From positions 4,750,501-4,814,500 of the forward strand of contig NZ_CP140155.1 in the NCBI RefSeq assembly GCF_034479375.1: 64,000 nucleotides of DNA, written 5' to 3'. A model generated the notes under the pieces. It was given only the letters and a program-made list of their open reading frames with translations, searched no databases and was not told the DNA's origin. This DNA is from Rhodopseudomonas palustris. GTDB taxonomy: Bacteria; Pseudomonadota; Alphaproteobacteria; Rhizobiales; Xanthobacteraceae. Positions 25,371 to 34,762 of the stretch are shown here, in pieces. A program made the translations under genes and the position numbers. Each line of letters opens with the position of its first letter. The stretch's first letter is position 1.

Positions 25371-25886
25371 ATGTCGGAAGTTTCGCAGAGCGAAGCCCCG
25401 CTCGTCGTGCTGAGCGAACGGCTCACCAATTCGGCCGCGTTCACCGCTCTGTTCCGCGAGGGGATGGACCTGGTCGAGGAGACCGCCGCCTATCTGGACG
25501 GCGACGGCCGCGCCGAGGCGAAGGTCCTCGAGCGTTCGGTCAGCCTGACCTACGCCACCGAGAGCATGCGGCTGACTACGCGGCTGATGCAGCTCGCCTC
25601 CTGGCTGTTGCTGCATCGGGCGGTGAAGGAAGGCGAAATGACGCTGATCCAGGCCAATCGTGAGAAGTCCAAGGTCAAGCTGTCGGCGGCCGATCCCGGC
25701 GCGCCCGACATGCTGGAGCGGCTGCCCGAGCAGTTGCAGTCGCTGATCGCCCGGTCGATGAGCCTGCAGGCGCGGATCCGCCGGCTCGACGCCTCGATGC
25801 ACCTGCCGCCGCCGTCGGAGCGGGCCGCGATCGGGAACCCGCTGGTGCCGCAGCTCAACATGCTGAAGGCGGCGTTCGAGCGCTGA
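25371..25886 (+). CDS. rcdA: RcdA, regulator of CtrA degradation (DUF1465)
   Basis: The 171-residue mainly helical protein carries the DUF1465 features: TALFREGMDLVEETAAYLDGDGR, YATESMRLTTRLMQLASWLLLHRAVKEGEMT and a C-terminal basic/hydrophobic tail. DUF1465 is the family of Caulobacter RcdA, a cargo adaptor that works after CpdR to deliver substrates to ClpXP. The start at 25371 has a GAGG site. cpdR at 7039 lies in the same window. No popA was seen. Function is inferred from the family. Confidence 0.82.
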   Translation: MSEVSQSEAPLVVLSERLTNSAAFTALFREGMDLVEETAAYLDGDGRAEAKVLERSVSLTYATESMRLTTRLMQLASWLLLHRAVKEGEMTLIQANREKSKVKLSAADPGAPDMLERLPEQLQSLIARSMSLQARIRRLDASMHLPPPSERAAIGNPLVPQLNMLKAAFER

Positions 25887-25914
25887 GCGCGGACGAAAAG
25901 ACTGTCGCCAACGC

Positions 25915-25943
25915 AAAACGCCCCGCAAGCCGCGGGGCGTTTT
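25915..25943. terminator. Bidirectional terminator between rcdA and rpmE
   Basis: The perfect 12-bp stem AAAACGCCCCGC / GCGGGGCGTTTT with a five-base loop gives a U tract in either direction and lies between two convergent genes. Confidence 0.9.
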
Positions 25944-25980
25944 CGATTCCGAGGATTGCGAGGGCCGAAGCCCGCGACAA

Positions 25981-26208
25981 TCAATCTTTCTTGAGAAATC
26001 CCGAAAATTTCTTCTGGAAGCGCGAGACGCGGCCGCCACGGTCGAGCACCTGCTGGGTGCCGCCGGTCCAGGCCGGATGCGAGCGGGGGTCGATGTCGAG
26101 GTTCAGCTTGTCGCCTTCCTTGCCCCAGGTCGATCGCGTCTGATACTCGCTGCCGTCGGTCATGACGACGGTAATGTTATGATAATCCGGGTGAATTTCG
26201 GTCTTCAT
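25981..26208 (-). CDS. rpmE: 50S ribosomal protein L31 (type A, cysteine-free)
   Basis: The 75-residue protein begins [20 protein letters not shown] and continues [18 protein letters not shown], the L31 signature. It has no cysteines, so it is the C-minus, zinc-independent form usual for this group. A good promoter lies upstream at 26269-26297. Confidence 0.96.
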   Translation of the reverse strand: MKTEIHPDYHNITVVMTDGSEYQTRSTWGKEGDKLNLDIDPRSHPAWTGGTQQVLDRGGRVSRFQKKFSGFLKKD

Positions 26209-26268
26209 GGGATATCCCTTGCGCGCGAAGGCGCCTCGGTCGCGATGATTTCGGGCGAATTTGCGCGC

Positions 26269-26297
26269 TCTATATCGTAGCGACGCCCCGAAGACAA
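26269..26297 (-). promoter_or_regulatory. Sigma-70-like promoter of rpmE
   Basis: On the minus strand TTGTCT (26297-26292) and TATAGA (26274-26269) are separated by exactly 17 bases, about 60 bases before the rpmE start. Confidence 0.7.
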
Positions 26298-26430
26298 GGT
26301 TTTGGGGTTGTCATGACCCGATTACCGCAATGTCCCGGATTTGCCAGCCGCGGCGGTTGGGGCCTATGTGGGGTTCGTGGGCGGCTGGAAGGCCTCTAAT
26401 TCCGACGTCGCAGGTTGAGTGGCAGTTCCG

Positions 26431-28371
<1,941 letters not shown>

Positions 28372-28376
28372 TTGTG

Positions 28377-28511
28377 ACCCTCTCCCCTTGTGGGAGAGGG
28401 TGGCTTCGCAAAGCGAAGCCGGGTGAGGGGGCCGCAAGCACGGCGTTCGAGGCACCCCCTCATCCGCCGCAGGCTCCGCCTGCGCCACCTTCTCCCACAA
28501 GGGGAGAAGGG
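28377..28511. repeat. Palindromic intergenic repeat, family C
   Basis: It starts ACCCTCTCCCCTTGTGGGAG and ends with CTCCCACAAGGGGAGAAGG, with inner arms GGTGGCTTCGC and a long G-rich/C-rich pair. A near-copy is at 41136-41273, and a variant is at 30515-30660. Confidence 0.85.
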
Positions 28512-28543
28512 AAGAAGACCAGCTGATTACCTGTAGCGCAGCC

Positions 28544-28772
28544 TCACAGCCCGTGCCTGGCCCAAGCCGCGCGAACCTGCTCCTCGGTGGCGTACTCGCC
28601 GCGCGCAGCGGCAGTCTTCGACTGCGCGATGGCCGCCCGTTCTTCGCCGGACAAGGCGATCACAGCGCCCTCGCGTCCGGCAAGCTGCAACACGACACGA
28701 GCGATATCGTCCTGCGCCTCGGTGGGGAGGCCGCGGGCCACTTCGAGGGCCTGATCGAGCAGCTTTGGTCAT
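28544..28772 (-). pseudogene. Orphan antitoxin-like gene with 5' frameshift
   Basis: The 28544-28741 frame gives VARGLPTEAQDDIARVVLQL...SGEERAAIAQSKTAAARGEYATEEQVRAAWARHGL, the pattern of small antitoxins paired with ParE/RelE toxins. Its natural N terminus is encoded just upstream but in another frame: ATG at 28772 followed by ACCAAAGCTG. Removing one A of the AAA at 28764-28766 restores MTKLLDQALEVARGLP, the usual family start. No toxin gene adjoins; a repeat follows. It could still be translated from the internal GTG at 28741. Confidence 0.65.
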
Positions 28773-28809
28773 GAGGCCAGCCTAGCAATTCTCGGCTGCC
28801 AACGGAGGC

Positions 28810-29256
28810 TCACGGCCCCCACCGCATGTTCAGCACCGGCCGGCCGGAGCTGTTGGTCTCCTCGCCGGTCACCGCGAAGCCGTGGCGGCGGTAGAACTTG
28901 ATCGCGCGATAATTGTCGGCGTTGACCTTCAGCGTGACTTCGCGCGGCGACAGCCGCTTGGCTTCGTCGACCAGCGCTTCGGCGACGCCCCAGCCCCAAT
29001 GCTCGGGCTCGACGACGAGCTGATCGAGATAGCCCGCGCCATCGATCGTCACGAAGCCGATCATGCCGCCGCTGTTCTCGGCGATGACGATGGCGGCGTG
29101 CGGCACCAGCTCGCCGCGCCAGCGCGCGCGCCACCAGTCGACGCGCTTGTCGAAATCGATCGCCGGATAAGCCAGCCGCCAGGTGCGCAGCCACAGGCCG
29201 ATGGCGGCGTCTTCGTCGGCGTCGCGATACGGGCGGAGGGTGAATGCGGTGGTCAT
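28810..29256 (-). CDS. GNAT family N-acetyltransferase
   Basis: The 148-residue single GNAT domain has LRPYRDADEDAAIGLWLRTW, then YLDQLVVEPEHWGWGVAEALVDEAK (acetyl-CoA pyrophosphate loop) and NYRAIKFYRRHGFAVTGEE. The loop Q/RxxGxG/A is changed to HWGWGVA, but the fold is clear. Substrate unknown. Flanked by a remnant antitoxin and repeat 29269-29372. Confidence 0.88.
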   Translation of the reverse strand: MTTAFTLRPYRDADEDAAIGLWLRTWRLAYPAIDFDKRVDWWRARWRGELVPHAAIVIAENSGGMIGFVTIDGAGYLDQLVVEPEHWGWGVAEALVDEAKRLSPREVTLKVNADNYRAIKFYRRHGFAVTGEETNSSGRPVLNMRWGP

Positions 29257-29268
29257 GACCAGCGATCC

Positions 29269-29372
29269 GTCATTCCGGGGCGTGTGCAGCGAAGCTGCGC
29301 ACGAACCCGGAATCTGAAACCGGCATGGGGGCGAGATTCCGGGTTCGCCGCTGCGCGGCGCCCCGGAATGAC
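29269..29372. repeat. Palindromic intergenic repeat, family D
   Basis: It runs from GTCATTCCGGGGC to GCCCCGGAATGAC with internal GAACCCGGAATC/GATTCCGGGTTC arms. A second copy is at 51313-51413. Confidence 0.85.
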
Positions 29373-29400
29373 GAACGAGAGGATTGGCAGGTCCGCAAGG

Positions 29401-30426
29401 CTACCGCTCCGTCAACTTCAGTTCGATGCGGCGGTTGCGGCGGTAGGCGTCTTCGGTGTTGGCGGTGTCGAGCGGCTGGAATTCGGCGAAGCCGGCGGCG
29501 ACCAGGCGCTGCGCCGGGACGCCGAGCGACACCAGATACTGCACCACCGAGATCGCGCGCGCGCTCGACAGCTCCCAGTTCGACTTGAACGCGCCGGTGA
29601 TCGGCCGGCGGTCGGTGTGGCCGTCGACCCGCAGCACCCATGGGATCTCCGACGGGATCTTCTTGTCGAGTTCAGTCAGCGCGCTTGCGAGCTTGTCGAG
29701 CTCGGCGCGGCCCTCGGGCAGCAGCAGCGCCTGCCCGGTGTCGAAGAACACTTCGGACTGGAACACGAAACGGTCGCCGACGATGCGGATGTCGGGGCGG
29801 TCGCCGAGGATCGCGCGCAATCGGCCGAAGAATTCCGAGCGATAGCGCGACAATTCCTGCACCCGCTGCGCCAGCGCCAGATTCAGCCGCTGGCCGAGAT
29901 CGGCGATCCGGCCCTGGGATTCCTTGTCGCGCTTCTCGGTGGCCTCCAGCGCCTCTTCGAGCGCCGCGAGCTGGCGGCGCAGCGCCGAGATCTGCTGGTT
30001 CAGCACCTCGACCTGCGCCAGCGCGCGGGCCGAAAGCTGCTTTTCGGAGTCCAGCGCCTTGCCGAGTTCGCCGGCGCGGCCGGCGGCGTCGCTGCCGGCG
30101 CCGGCGAGGCCGTCATACAGCCCCTTGACGCGGTCGCGTTCGCTCTGCGCCGCGGACAGCCCGGCGCGAACCTGCGACAGTTGCTCCTCGATATTGAGCT
30201 TGCCGAGCTTCTCCAGCGACAGCAGGTCGTTGAGCTGCGCGATCCGCGCGTTGAGCTCCTGCAGCGCCTTGTCCTTGCCGGTGACCTCCTGGGACAGGAA
30301 GAACTGCACCACCAGAAACACCGACAGCAAAAACACGATGCCGAGGATCAGCGTCGACAGCGCGTCGACGAATCCCGGCCAGTAGTTGAAGCCGGTCTCC
30401 TGCCGGCGTCCGCGAGCCAGCGCCAT
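29401..30426 (-). CDS. MotB-like peptidoglycan-binding stator protein with long coiled coil
   Basis: The 341-residue protein has a short cytosolic N terminus, one membrane helix (about 18-44) starting GFVDALSTLILGIVFLL with a proton-carrier-like D21, a long coiled coil (about 50-215, rich in Leu/Glu/Arg heptads), and a C-terminal OmpA-like domain (VFFDTGQALLLPEGR, LRVDGHTDRRPI, NWELSSARA). It would pair with the MotA/TolQ-like protein at 30686. The start at 30426 has an AAGGAG site. No flagellar genes are nearby. The coiled coil is longer than in typical MotB, so a non-flagellar force-coupled role is possible. Confidence 0.85.
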   Translation of the reverse strand: MALARGRRQETGFNYWPGFVDALSTLILGIVFLLSVFLVVQFFLSQEVTGKDKALQELNARIAQLNDLLSLEKLGKLNIEEQLSQVRAGLSAAQSERDRVKGLYDGLAGAGSDAAGRAGELGKALDSEKQLSARALAQVEVLNQQISALRRQLAALEEALEATEKRDKESQGRIADLGQRLNLALAQRVQELSRYRSEFFGRLRAILGDRPDIRIVGDRFVFQSEVFFDTGQALLLPEGRAELDKLASALTELDKKIPSEIPWVLRVDGHTDRRPITGAFKSNWELSSARAISVVQYLVSLGVPAQRLVAAGFAEFQPLDTANTEDAYRRNRRIELKLTER

Positions 30427-30514
30427 TAATGCGCTCCTTCGGGCCGCAGCGCTGCGTCGGCGGGCCGCTTCGGCAATCCTGTGAGCCGCAGCGCCGCAAC
30501 GACGGCAGCAAGCT

Positions 30515-30660
30515 CCCTCGCCCCGCTCTTGCGGGGAGAGGGGTGGGGTGAGGGGCGACGCGGGCACTGAGTCTCGGCCATGGCGAGGCGCCCCCTCACC
30601 CGACCGGCTTCGCTGCGCTCCGCCGGTCGACCTCTCCCCGCGCGCGGGGAGAGGTGAGGC
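30515..30660. repeat. Palindromic repeat (family C variant) inside the stator operon
   Basis: Ends CCTCGCCCCGCTCTTGCGGG and GACCTCTCCCCGCGCGCGGG, with inner G-rich/C-rich arms. It sits between the MotA-like and MotB-like genes. Confidence 0.75.
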
Positions 30661-30685
30661 GCGTGCCGCTCATGCGTCGCAGTCA

Positions 30686-31729
30686 TCAGCTCTTCTCCGG
30701 CTGGCGCACCAAAGCGGTCAGCAGATCCCTGATCTCGCGGTTCTGTTCGCCCTGGGCGTCGGCCCATTCGCGGATCATCTGCTGCTCGTTGCGCATATGC
30801 GCGACCAGGTTCTGGATCGCATCCGCAAGGTTGGCCATCGCCGCCGTGGTGGCGCGGTTGGCGCCGCCGTCCTCCAGCGTCAGCCGCAGCCGCTCGATCG
30901 CGTTCTGCAGATCGCCGCTGCCGGCGATGCCGCCTTCCGCGCTCGCGCCGCGCACGGTCGAGGCCAGCCAGTCCTCGAGATCGGTGTAGAACCGGTTCTG
31001 CGCCTGGCTCGATTGCAGATCGAGGAAGCCGAGCACCAGCGAGCCGGCGAGGCCGAACAGCGACGACGAGAACGAGATGCCCATGCCGCCGAGCGGCGCA
31101 GCGAGGCCTTCCTTCAGCGTGTCGAACAGCGAGCCGGCGTCGCCGGTCACCTTCAGTCCGCCGATCACCCCCCCGATCGCGCCGACGGTCTCGATCAGAC
31201 CCCAGAACGTGCCGAGCAGGCCGAGAAACACCAGGAGGCCGGTCATGTAGCGCGAGATGTCGCGCGCCTCGTCGAGCCGCGTCGCGATCGAATCCAAGAG
31301 ATGCCGCATGATCTGCGGCGACACCGCGATTCGCCCGCTGCGTTCGCCGCCCAGAATCGCCGCCATCGGCGCCAGCAGCGTCGGCCGCCGGTCGATCGCG
31401 AGCCCGGGATCGTTGATGCGGAAATTGTTGACCCAGGCGACCTCCGGATACAGCCGGACCACCTGCCGGAACGCCAGCACGATGCCGATCAGCAGCACCG
31501 CGCAGATCAGCGCATTCAGCCCGGGATTGGCGAGGAACGCCGCGATGACCTGCTTGTACAGCACCACCACGACGAGTGCGCACAGCACCAGAAACACCAG
31601 CATCCGCACCAGGAAGATCCGCGGCGACGACAGCTTGGTGAGTTCGATCTCCATCGCCGGGCGGGAAGAGGGGCCTGCTGCCATCGCGCGTTCGATCTCC
31701 GGTTTGCCGGGAGGGGTTGTTTCCATCAA
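30686..31729 (-). CDS. MotA/TolQ/ExbB-family proton channel protein
   Basis: The 347-residue membrane protein has two N-terminal spans (about 40-65, 72-92) and a pair of conserved helices, YMTGLLVFLGLLGTFWGLIETVGAIGG and GGMGISFSSSLFGLAGSLVLGF, the MotA/ExbB core. A C-terminal helical tail follows. It lies upstream of the MotB-like gene on the same strand, with 259 bases and a repeat between. Start: the double ATG at 31729/31726 has a weak site; a downstream start MEIELTKL is possible. Confidence 0.82.
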   Translation of the reverse strand: MMETTPPGKPEIERAMAAGPSSRPAMEIELTKLSSPRIFLVRMLVFLVLCALVVVVLYKQVIAAFLANPGLNALICAVLLIGIVLAFRQVVRLYPEVAWVNNFRINDPGLAIDRRPTLLAPMAAILGGERSGRIAVSPQIMRHLLDSIATRLDEARDISRYMTGLLVFLGLLGTFWGLIETVGAIGGVIGGLKVTGDAGSLFDTLKEGLAAPLGGMGISFSSSLFGLAGSLVLGFLDLQSSQAQNRFYTDLEDWLASTVRGASAEGGIAGSGDLQNAIERLRLTLEDGGANRATTAAMANLADAIQNLVAHMRNEQQMIREWADAQGEQNREIRDLLTALVRQPEKS

Positions 31730-31894
31730 TATGGCACAGTGCGTCGTGGAAGAAAGGCTCGGCGGGGGTTATCCCGCACCTCACCTGCGCCATGTCTCGC
31801 ATCGCGGAACCCGGGTTGAAACCGGGACTTGAACGATCGCGTATTTGCGGGGCAGGTGGCGCGACGATCTAGGACGATTTGCAAGGACGATTTG
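31730..31894. other. Divergent gap between stator operon and DUF1295 gene
   Basis: No gene, repeat or clear regulatory dyad was seen. Confidence 0.3.
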
Positions 31895-32734
31895 ATGACG
31901 GTTTTATATCTCGAAGCTCTGGTGGCGATCGGGCTGGCGCTGGCGGCGCTGATGGCGGGCGCCTGGGTGGTGCAGCAGAAGACCGGCAATTCCGGCTGGG
32001 TCGACACCATCTGGACGTTTTCGCTCGGCCTCACCGGCGCGGCCGCTTCGCTGTGGCCGGTCGACGGCGCGGAGCCGAATGCGCGGCAATGGCTGGTCGC
32101 GGCGCTGGTGCTGGCCTGGTCGGTGCGGCTCGGCTCGCACATCGCGGCGCGCAGCCGCCATATCGGTGACGATCCGCGCTACGCCGCCTTCGCCAAGGAT
32201 TGGGGCGCCGACGCGCCGAAGAAGATGTTCGTCTTCCTGCAGCAGCAGGCCTATGGCTCGATCCCGCTGGTGTTCGCGATCTTCGTCGCCGCGCGCGCGC
32301 CGGCGGAGGGATTGCGGCTGCAAGACTGGCTCGGCATCCTGATTCTCGTGATCGGCATCGCCGGCGAGGGGCTGGCCGACGCGCAACTGAAGGCGTTCCG
32401 CCAGAATCCCGCCAACAAGGGCCAGGTCTGCGACGCCGGGCTGTGGGGCTGGTCGCGGCATCCGAACTACTTCTTCGAATGGTTCGGCTGGCTGGCCTAT
32501 CCGGTGATCGCCATCCCGTTCGCCGATCCCTTGTCCTATCCATGGGGCTACGCGGCGCTGCTGGCGCCGATGTTCATGTACTGGATTCTGGTACACCTCA
32601 CCGGCATCCCGCCGCTGGAGGAGCAGATGCTCAAATCCCGCGGCGAGCGCTACGAGGCGTATCAGGCGCGCACCAGCAAGTTCTTTCCGCTGCCGCCCGG
32701 CAATCCGCCGCCGAGGAGCACTGCCACACGATGA
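31895..32734 (+). CDS. DUF1295 membrane protein (steroid 5-alpha-reductase-like)
   Basis: The 279-residue protein has about seven membrane spans and the DUF1295 core: GNSGWVDTIWTFSLG, WSRHPNYFFEWFGWLAYPVIA and a C-terminal RGERYEAYQARTSKFFPLPP. The fold is shared with isoprenylcysteine methyltransferases and NADPH-dependent steroid reductases. Start 31895 follows AAGGACG. It overlaps the next gene by ATGA, so the two products likely act together on lipids. Confidence 0.88.
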   Translation: MTVLYLEALVAIGLALAALMAGAWVVQQKTGNSGWVDTIWTFSLGLTGAAASLWPVDGAEPNARQWLVAALVLAWSVRLGSHIAARSRHIGDDPRYAAFAKDWGADAPKKMFVFLQQQAYGSIPLVFAIFVAARAPAEGLRLQDWLGILILVIGIAGEGLADAQLKAFRQNPANKGQVCDAGLWGWSRHPNYFFEWFGWLAYPVIAIPFADPLSYPWGYAALLAPMFMYWILVHLTGIPPLEEQMLKSRGERYEAYQARTSKFFPLPPGNPPPRSTATR

Positions 32735-33768
32735 GTCTGATTTCCTCGATCATCGATGCCGCCGAGCGCGTGCCGCTGCCCGATCCGGTGATCCGCGCCG
32801 CGATCAACCGGCTGTGCGCCCGCACCGCGGCCAAGATGTCGCACGGCAACGAGGCCGCCGACGCCGCCTTCGCCCGCGAGATGGCGGCGCGCGCGGTCGC
32901 CGAACACACCGACGCCGCCAACGCCCAGCACTACGAGGTGCCGGCGGCGTTCTTCGGCAAGGTGCTGGGCCCGCACCGCAAATACTCGTCGTGCTTCTAT
33001 CGGGAAGCCGACACCACGCTGGCGCAGGCCGAAGAGGAGGCGCTGCGGCTGACGATGGACCACGCCGATCTGCGCGACGGCCAGAGCATTCTCGAACTCG
33101 GCTGCGGCTGGGGCTCGCTGTCGCTGGCGATGGCGCAACGGTTTCCGTATGCGCGCATCGTCGCGGTGTCGAATTCGGCGTCGCAACGCAACTACATCGA
33201 AGGCCAGGCGATCGCCCGCGACCTGCCCAACCTGCAGGTCGTCACCAGCGACATGAACGTGTTCGAGCCGCACGCGCAGTTCGACCGTATCGTCTCGGTC
33301 GAGATGTTCGAGCACATGATGAACTGGCGCAAGCTGCTGACCTGGATCCACGGCTGGCTGAAGCCCGACGGCCTGTTCTTCATGCACATCTTCACCCATC
33401 GCTGCGGCGCCTATCTGTTCGATCGCGCCGACCGCGAGGACTGGATCGCGCAGCATTTCTTCACCGGCGGCGTGATGCCGAGCCACAAGCTGATCAGGCA
33501 ATATGCCGATCTGTTCGGCGTCGAGGAGCAGTGGCGCTGGAGCGGCCGGCACTATCAGCGGACCGCCGAACACTGGCTCGCCAATTTCGACGCGCATCGC
33601 GAGGAGATCGAAACGATCCTGCGGCCGGTTTACGGCGACGACACCGCGTTGTGGATGCGGCGATGGCGCTGGTTCTTCCTCGCCACCTCCGGCCTGTTCG
33701 GCTACGCCGACGGCGACGAATGGGGCGTCAGTCACTACCGGCTGAAGCCGGTCCGACCTCGGGTGTGA
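32731..33768 (+). CDS. Cyclopropane-fatty-acyl-phospholipid synthase-like methyltransferase
   Basis: The 345-residue SAM-dependent enzyme has a divergent N terminus, NAQHYEVPAAFFGKVLGPHRKYSSCFY (CFA-synthase-like), SAM motif ILELGCGWGSLSLAMA, and VSVEMFEHMMNWRKLL. It would methylate unsaturated acyl chains or a related substrate. It is shorter than E. coli Cfa (382 residues) because the N-terminal domain is reduced. Translationally coupled to the DUF1295 gene. Product (cyclopropane, methyl branched or furan precursor) is undetermined. Confidence 0.87.
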   Translation: MSLISSIIDAAERVPLPDPVIRAAINRLCARTAAKMSHGNEAADAAFAREMAARAVAEHTDAANAQHYEVPAAFFGKVLGPHRKYSSCFYREADTTLAQAEEEALRLTMDHADLRDGQSILELGCGWGSLSLAMAQRFPYARIVAVSNSASQRNYIEGQAIARDLPNLQVVTSDMNVFEPHAQFDRIVSVEMFEHMMNWRKLLTWIHGWLKPDGLFFMHIFTHRCGAYLFDRADREDWIAQHFFTGGVMPSHKLIRQYADLFGVEEQWRWSGRHYQRTAEHWLANFDAHREEIETILRPVYGDDTALWMRRWRWFFLATSGLFGYADGDEWGVSHYRLKPVRPRV

Positions 33769-33907
33769 TGCTGCGCACGCGTCCCGTCCGCTGCTCACGA
33801 CTTGGTGAGTTTCCGGATCGGGGCTTCGTGCGCCGGAAAAATCGATTAACGATCAACTAACTACACGCTATCATGACGCCGTGGCCGAAGCTTCCGGCAT
33901 CGCAAAA

Positions 33908-33921
33908 TTGATCCTGCGCAA
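33908..33921. promoter_or_regulatory. FixK/AadR (FNR-CRP type) box upstream of small membrane protein genes
   Basis: TTGATCCTGCGCAA fits TTG(A/C)-N6-(T/G)CAA. If it acts at -41.5, transcription would start near 33956, 22 bases before the GTG at 33978. TCTACC at 33943-33948 is a possible -10. Confidence 0.5.
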
Positions 33922-33977
33922 TGCCGGCCAGCGGTACTGGCGTCTACCTTTCTGTCCGAAAAAGGCAGGAGAGTAGC

Positions 33978-34178
33978 GTGTATCTCGATTCGGTCGGTTC
34001 GCTTGTGTTGTTCCTGGCGTGTGCCGTTGCGCCGGCGTTGATCGCGTATCTGGTCCTCGACGATGTGCGGCAGAGGCTGTTCCGGCGTGCGCAGCCGCAG
34101 CAGGCGGAGCCGGTCGCACCCGCGTCGCCGCCGGTGCGTGCGCGCCGGATCGGCCTGTTCGCCTGGGCGAATTCCTGA
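33978..34178 (+). CDS. Small single-span membrane protein, unknown
   Basis: This 66-residue product from a GTG start (VYLDSVGSLVLFLACAVAP) has a clear AGGAGA site at 33967-33972. One hydrophobic helix (about 6-25) is followed by a basic tail (VRQRLFRRAQ...RARRIGLFAWANS). I do not recognise a family. It follows a FixK-type box and precedes another small membrane protein on the same strand. Confidence 0.6.
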   Translation: MYLDSVGSLVLFLACAVAPALIAYLVLDDVRQRLFRRAQPQQAEPVAPASPPVRARRIGLFAWANS

Positions 34179-34253
34179 TCTGAAATGATAGGCGGAGCGC
34201 CCGCCGCCGTCGGTTCGGGTGCAAACATCAGAAACCACAGTGAGGATGAAGCC

Positions 34254-34451
34254 TTGACCATTGTTGCATTGATCGCTGCGATCTACGTGCTGGTCGGCCT
34301 GATCGGTATCGTCGCCCTGTTCGTCGGTGGACGTGAGATGATGTCCCAGACGGCGCACTGGAAGCGTTTCGACGACGCGCACTACTGGGATGAGGTCGCC
34401 GAAGACTGGCGCCCCCACGAGCACCTCGCCGTCGCCTCGCAGGCGCGCTGA
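34254..34451 (+). CDS. Small membrane protein, unknown
   Basis: From a TTG start at 34254 with a GAGG site, the 65-residue product starts with a hydrophobic helix (VALIAAIYVLVGLIGIVALFVGG) and has a charged tail (SQTAHWKRFDDAHYWDEVAEDWRPHEH). An in-frame ATG at 34185 would add 23 non-hydrophobic residues; the ribosome binding site supports TTG. No family is recognised. The aromatic/acidic tail could contact a membrane complex. Same strand as the 33978 gene, gap 75 bases. Confidence 0.55.
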   Translation: MTIVALIAAIYVLVGLIGIVALFVGGREMMSQTAHWKRFDDAHYWDEVAEDWRPHEHLAVASQAR

Positions 34452-34494
34452 AGCGCGGCGCACGCGCATCCAAGACCGATGACTTGAAAGATAC

Positions 34495-34530
34495 ACCGGC
34501 ATCCGCCTCGTCAGGCGGGTGCCGGTTTCG
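34495..34530 (+). terminator. Hairpin ending the small-gene transcript, overlapping the XRE gene end
   Basis: A 13-bp stem (34495-34507 with 34514-34526, one U-G pair) has loop TCGTCA and is followed by TTCGTTTCGG. It also contains the last codons of the convergent XRE gene. Confidence 0.5.
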
Positions 34531-34759
34531 TTTCGGAGGTGTCGGTTTCGGAAGGATCGGGCACGAATTCGAGAATATCGCCGGGCTGGCAATCCAGCGC
34601 CGCACAGATCCGCTCCAGCGTGTCGAAGCGAAACCCCTTCACCTTTCCTGATTTCAGCAGCGAGACGTTCTGTTCGGTGATGCCGATACGCTCGGCGAGT
34701 TCTTTCGAGCGCATCTTGCGCCGCGCCAGCATGACGTCGAGATTGACCACGATCGCCAT
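34511..34759 (-). CDS. XRE (Cro/CI) family regulator
   Basis: The 82-residue HTH protein has MAIVVNLDVMLARRKMRSKELAERIGITEQNVSLLKSGKVKGFRFDTLERICAALDCQPGDILEF, a complete HTH_3/YozG-type domain, plus an acidic/Thr tail. It begins three bases after the stop of the DUF2975 gene and is clearly co-transcribed. The pair is common in bacteria; the regulator probably controls its own operon. Confidence 0.9.
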   Translation of the reverse strand: MAIVVNLDVMLARRKMRSKELAERIGITEQNVSLLKSGKVKGFRFDTLERICAALDCQPGDILEFVPDPSETDTSETKPAPA

Positions 34760-34762
34760 CGG

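Noticed and set aside
29401..31729. Zorya-type defence system (ZorAB)
   Set aside because: The MotA/MotB-like pair recalls ZorAB, but there is no zorC, zorD or zorE gene next to it and the MotA-like protein lacks the very long tail.
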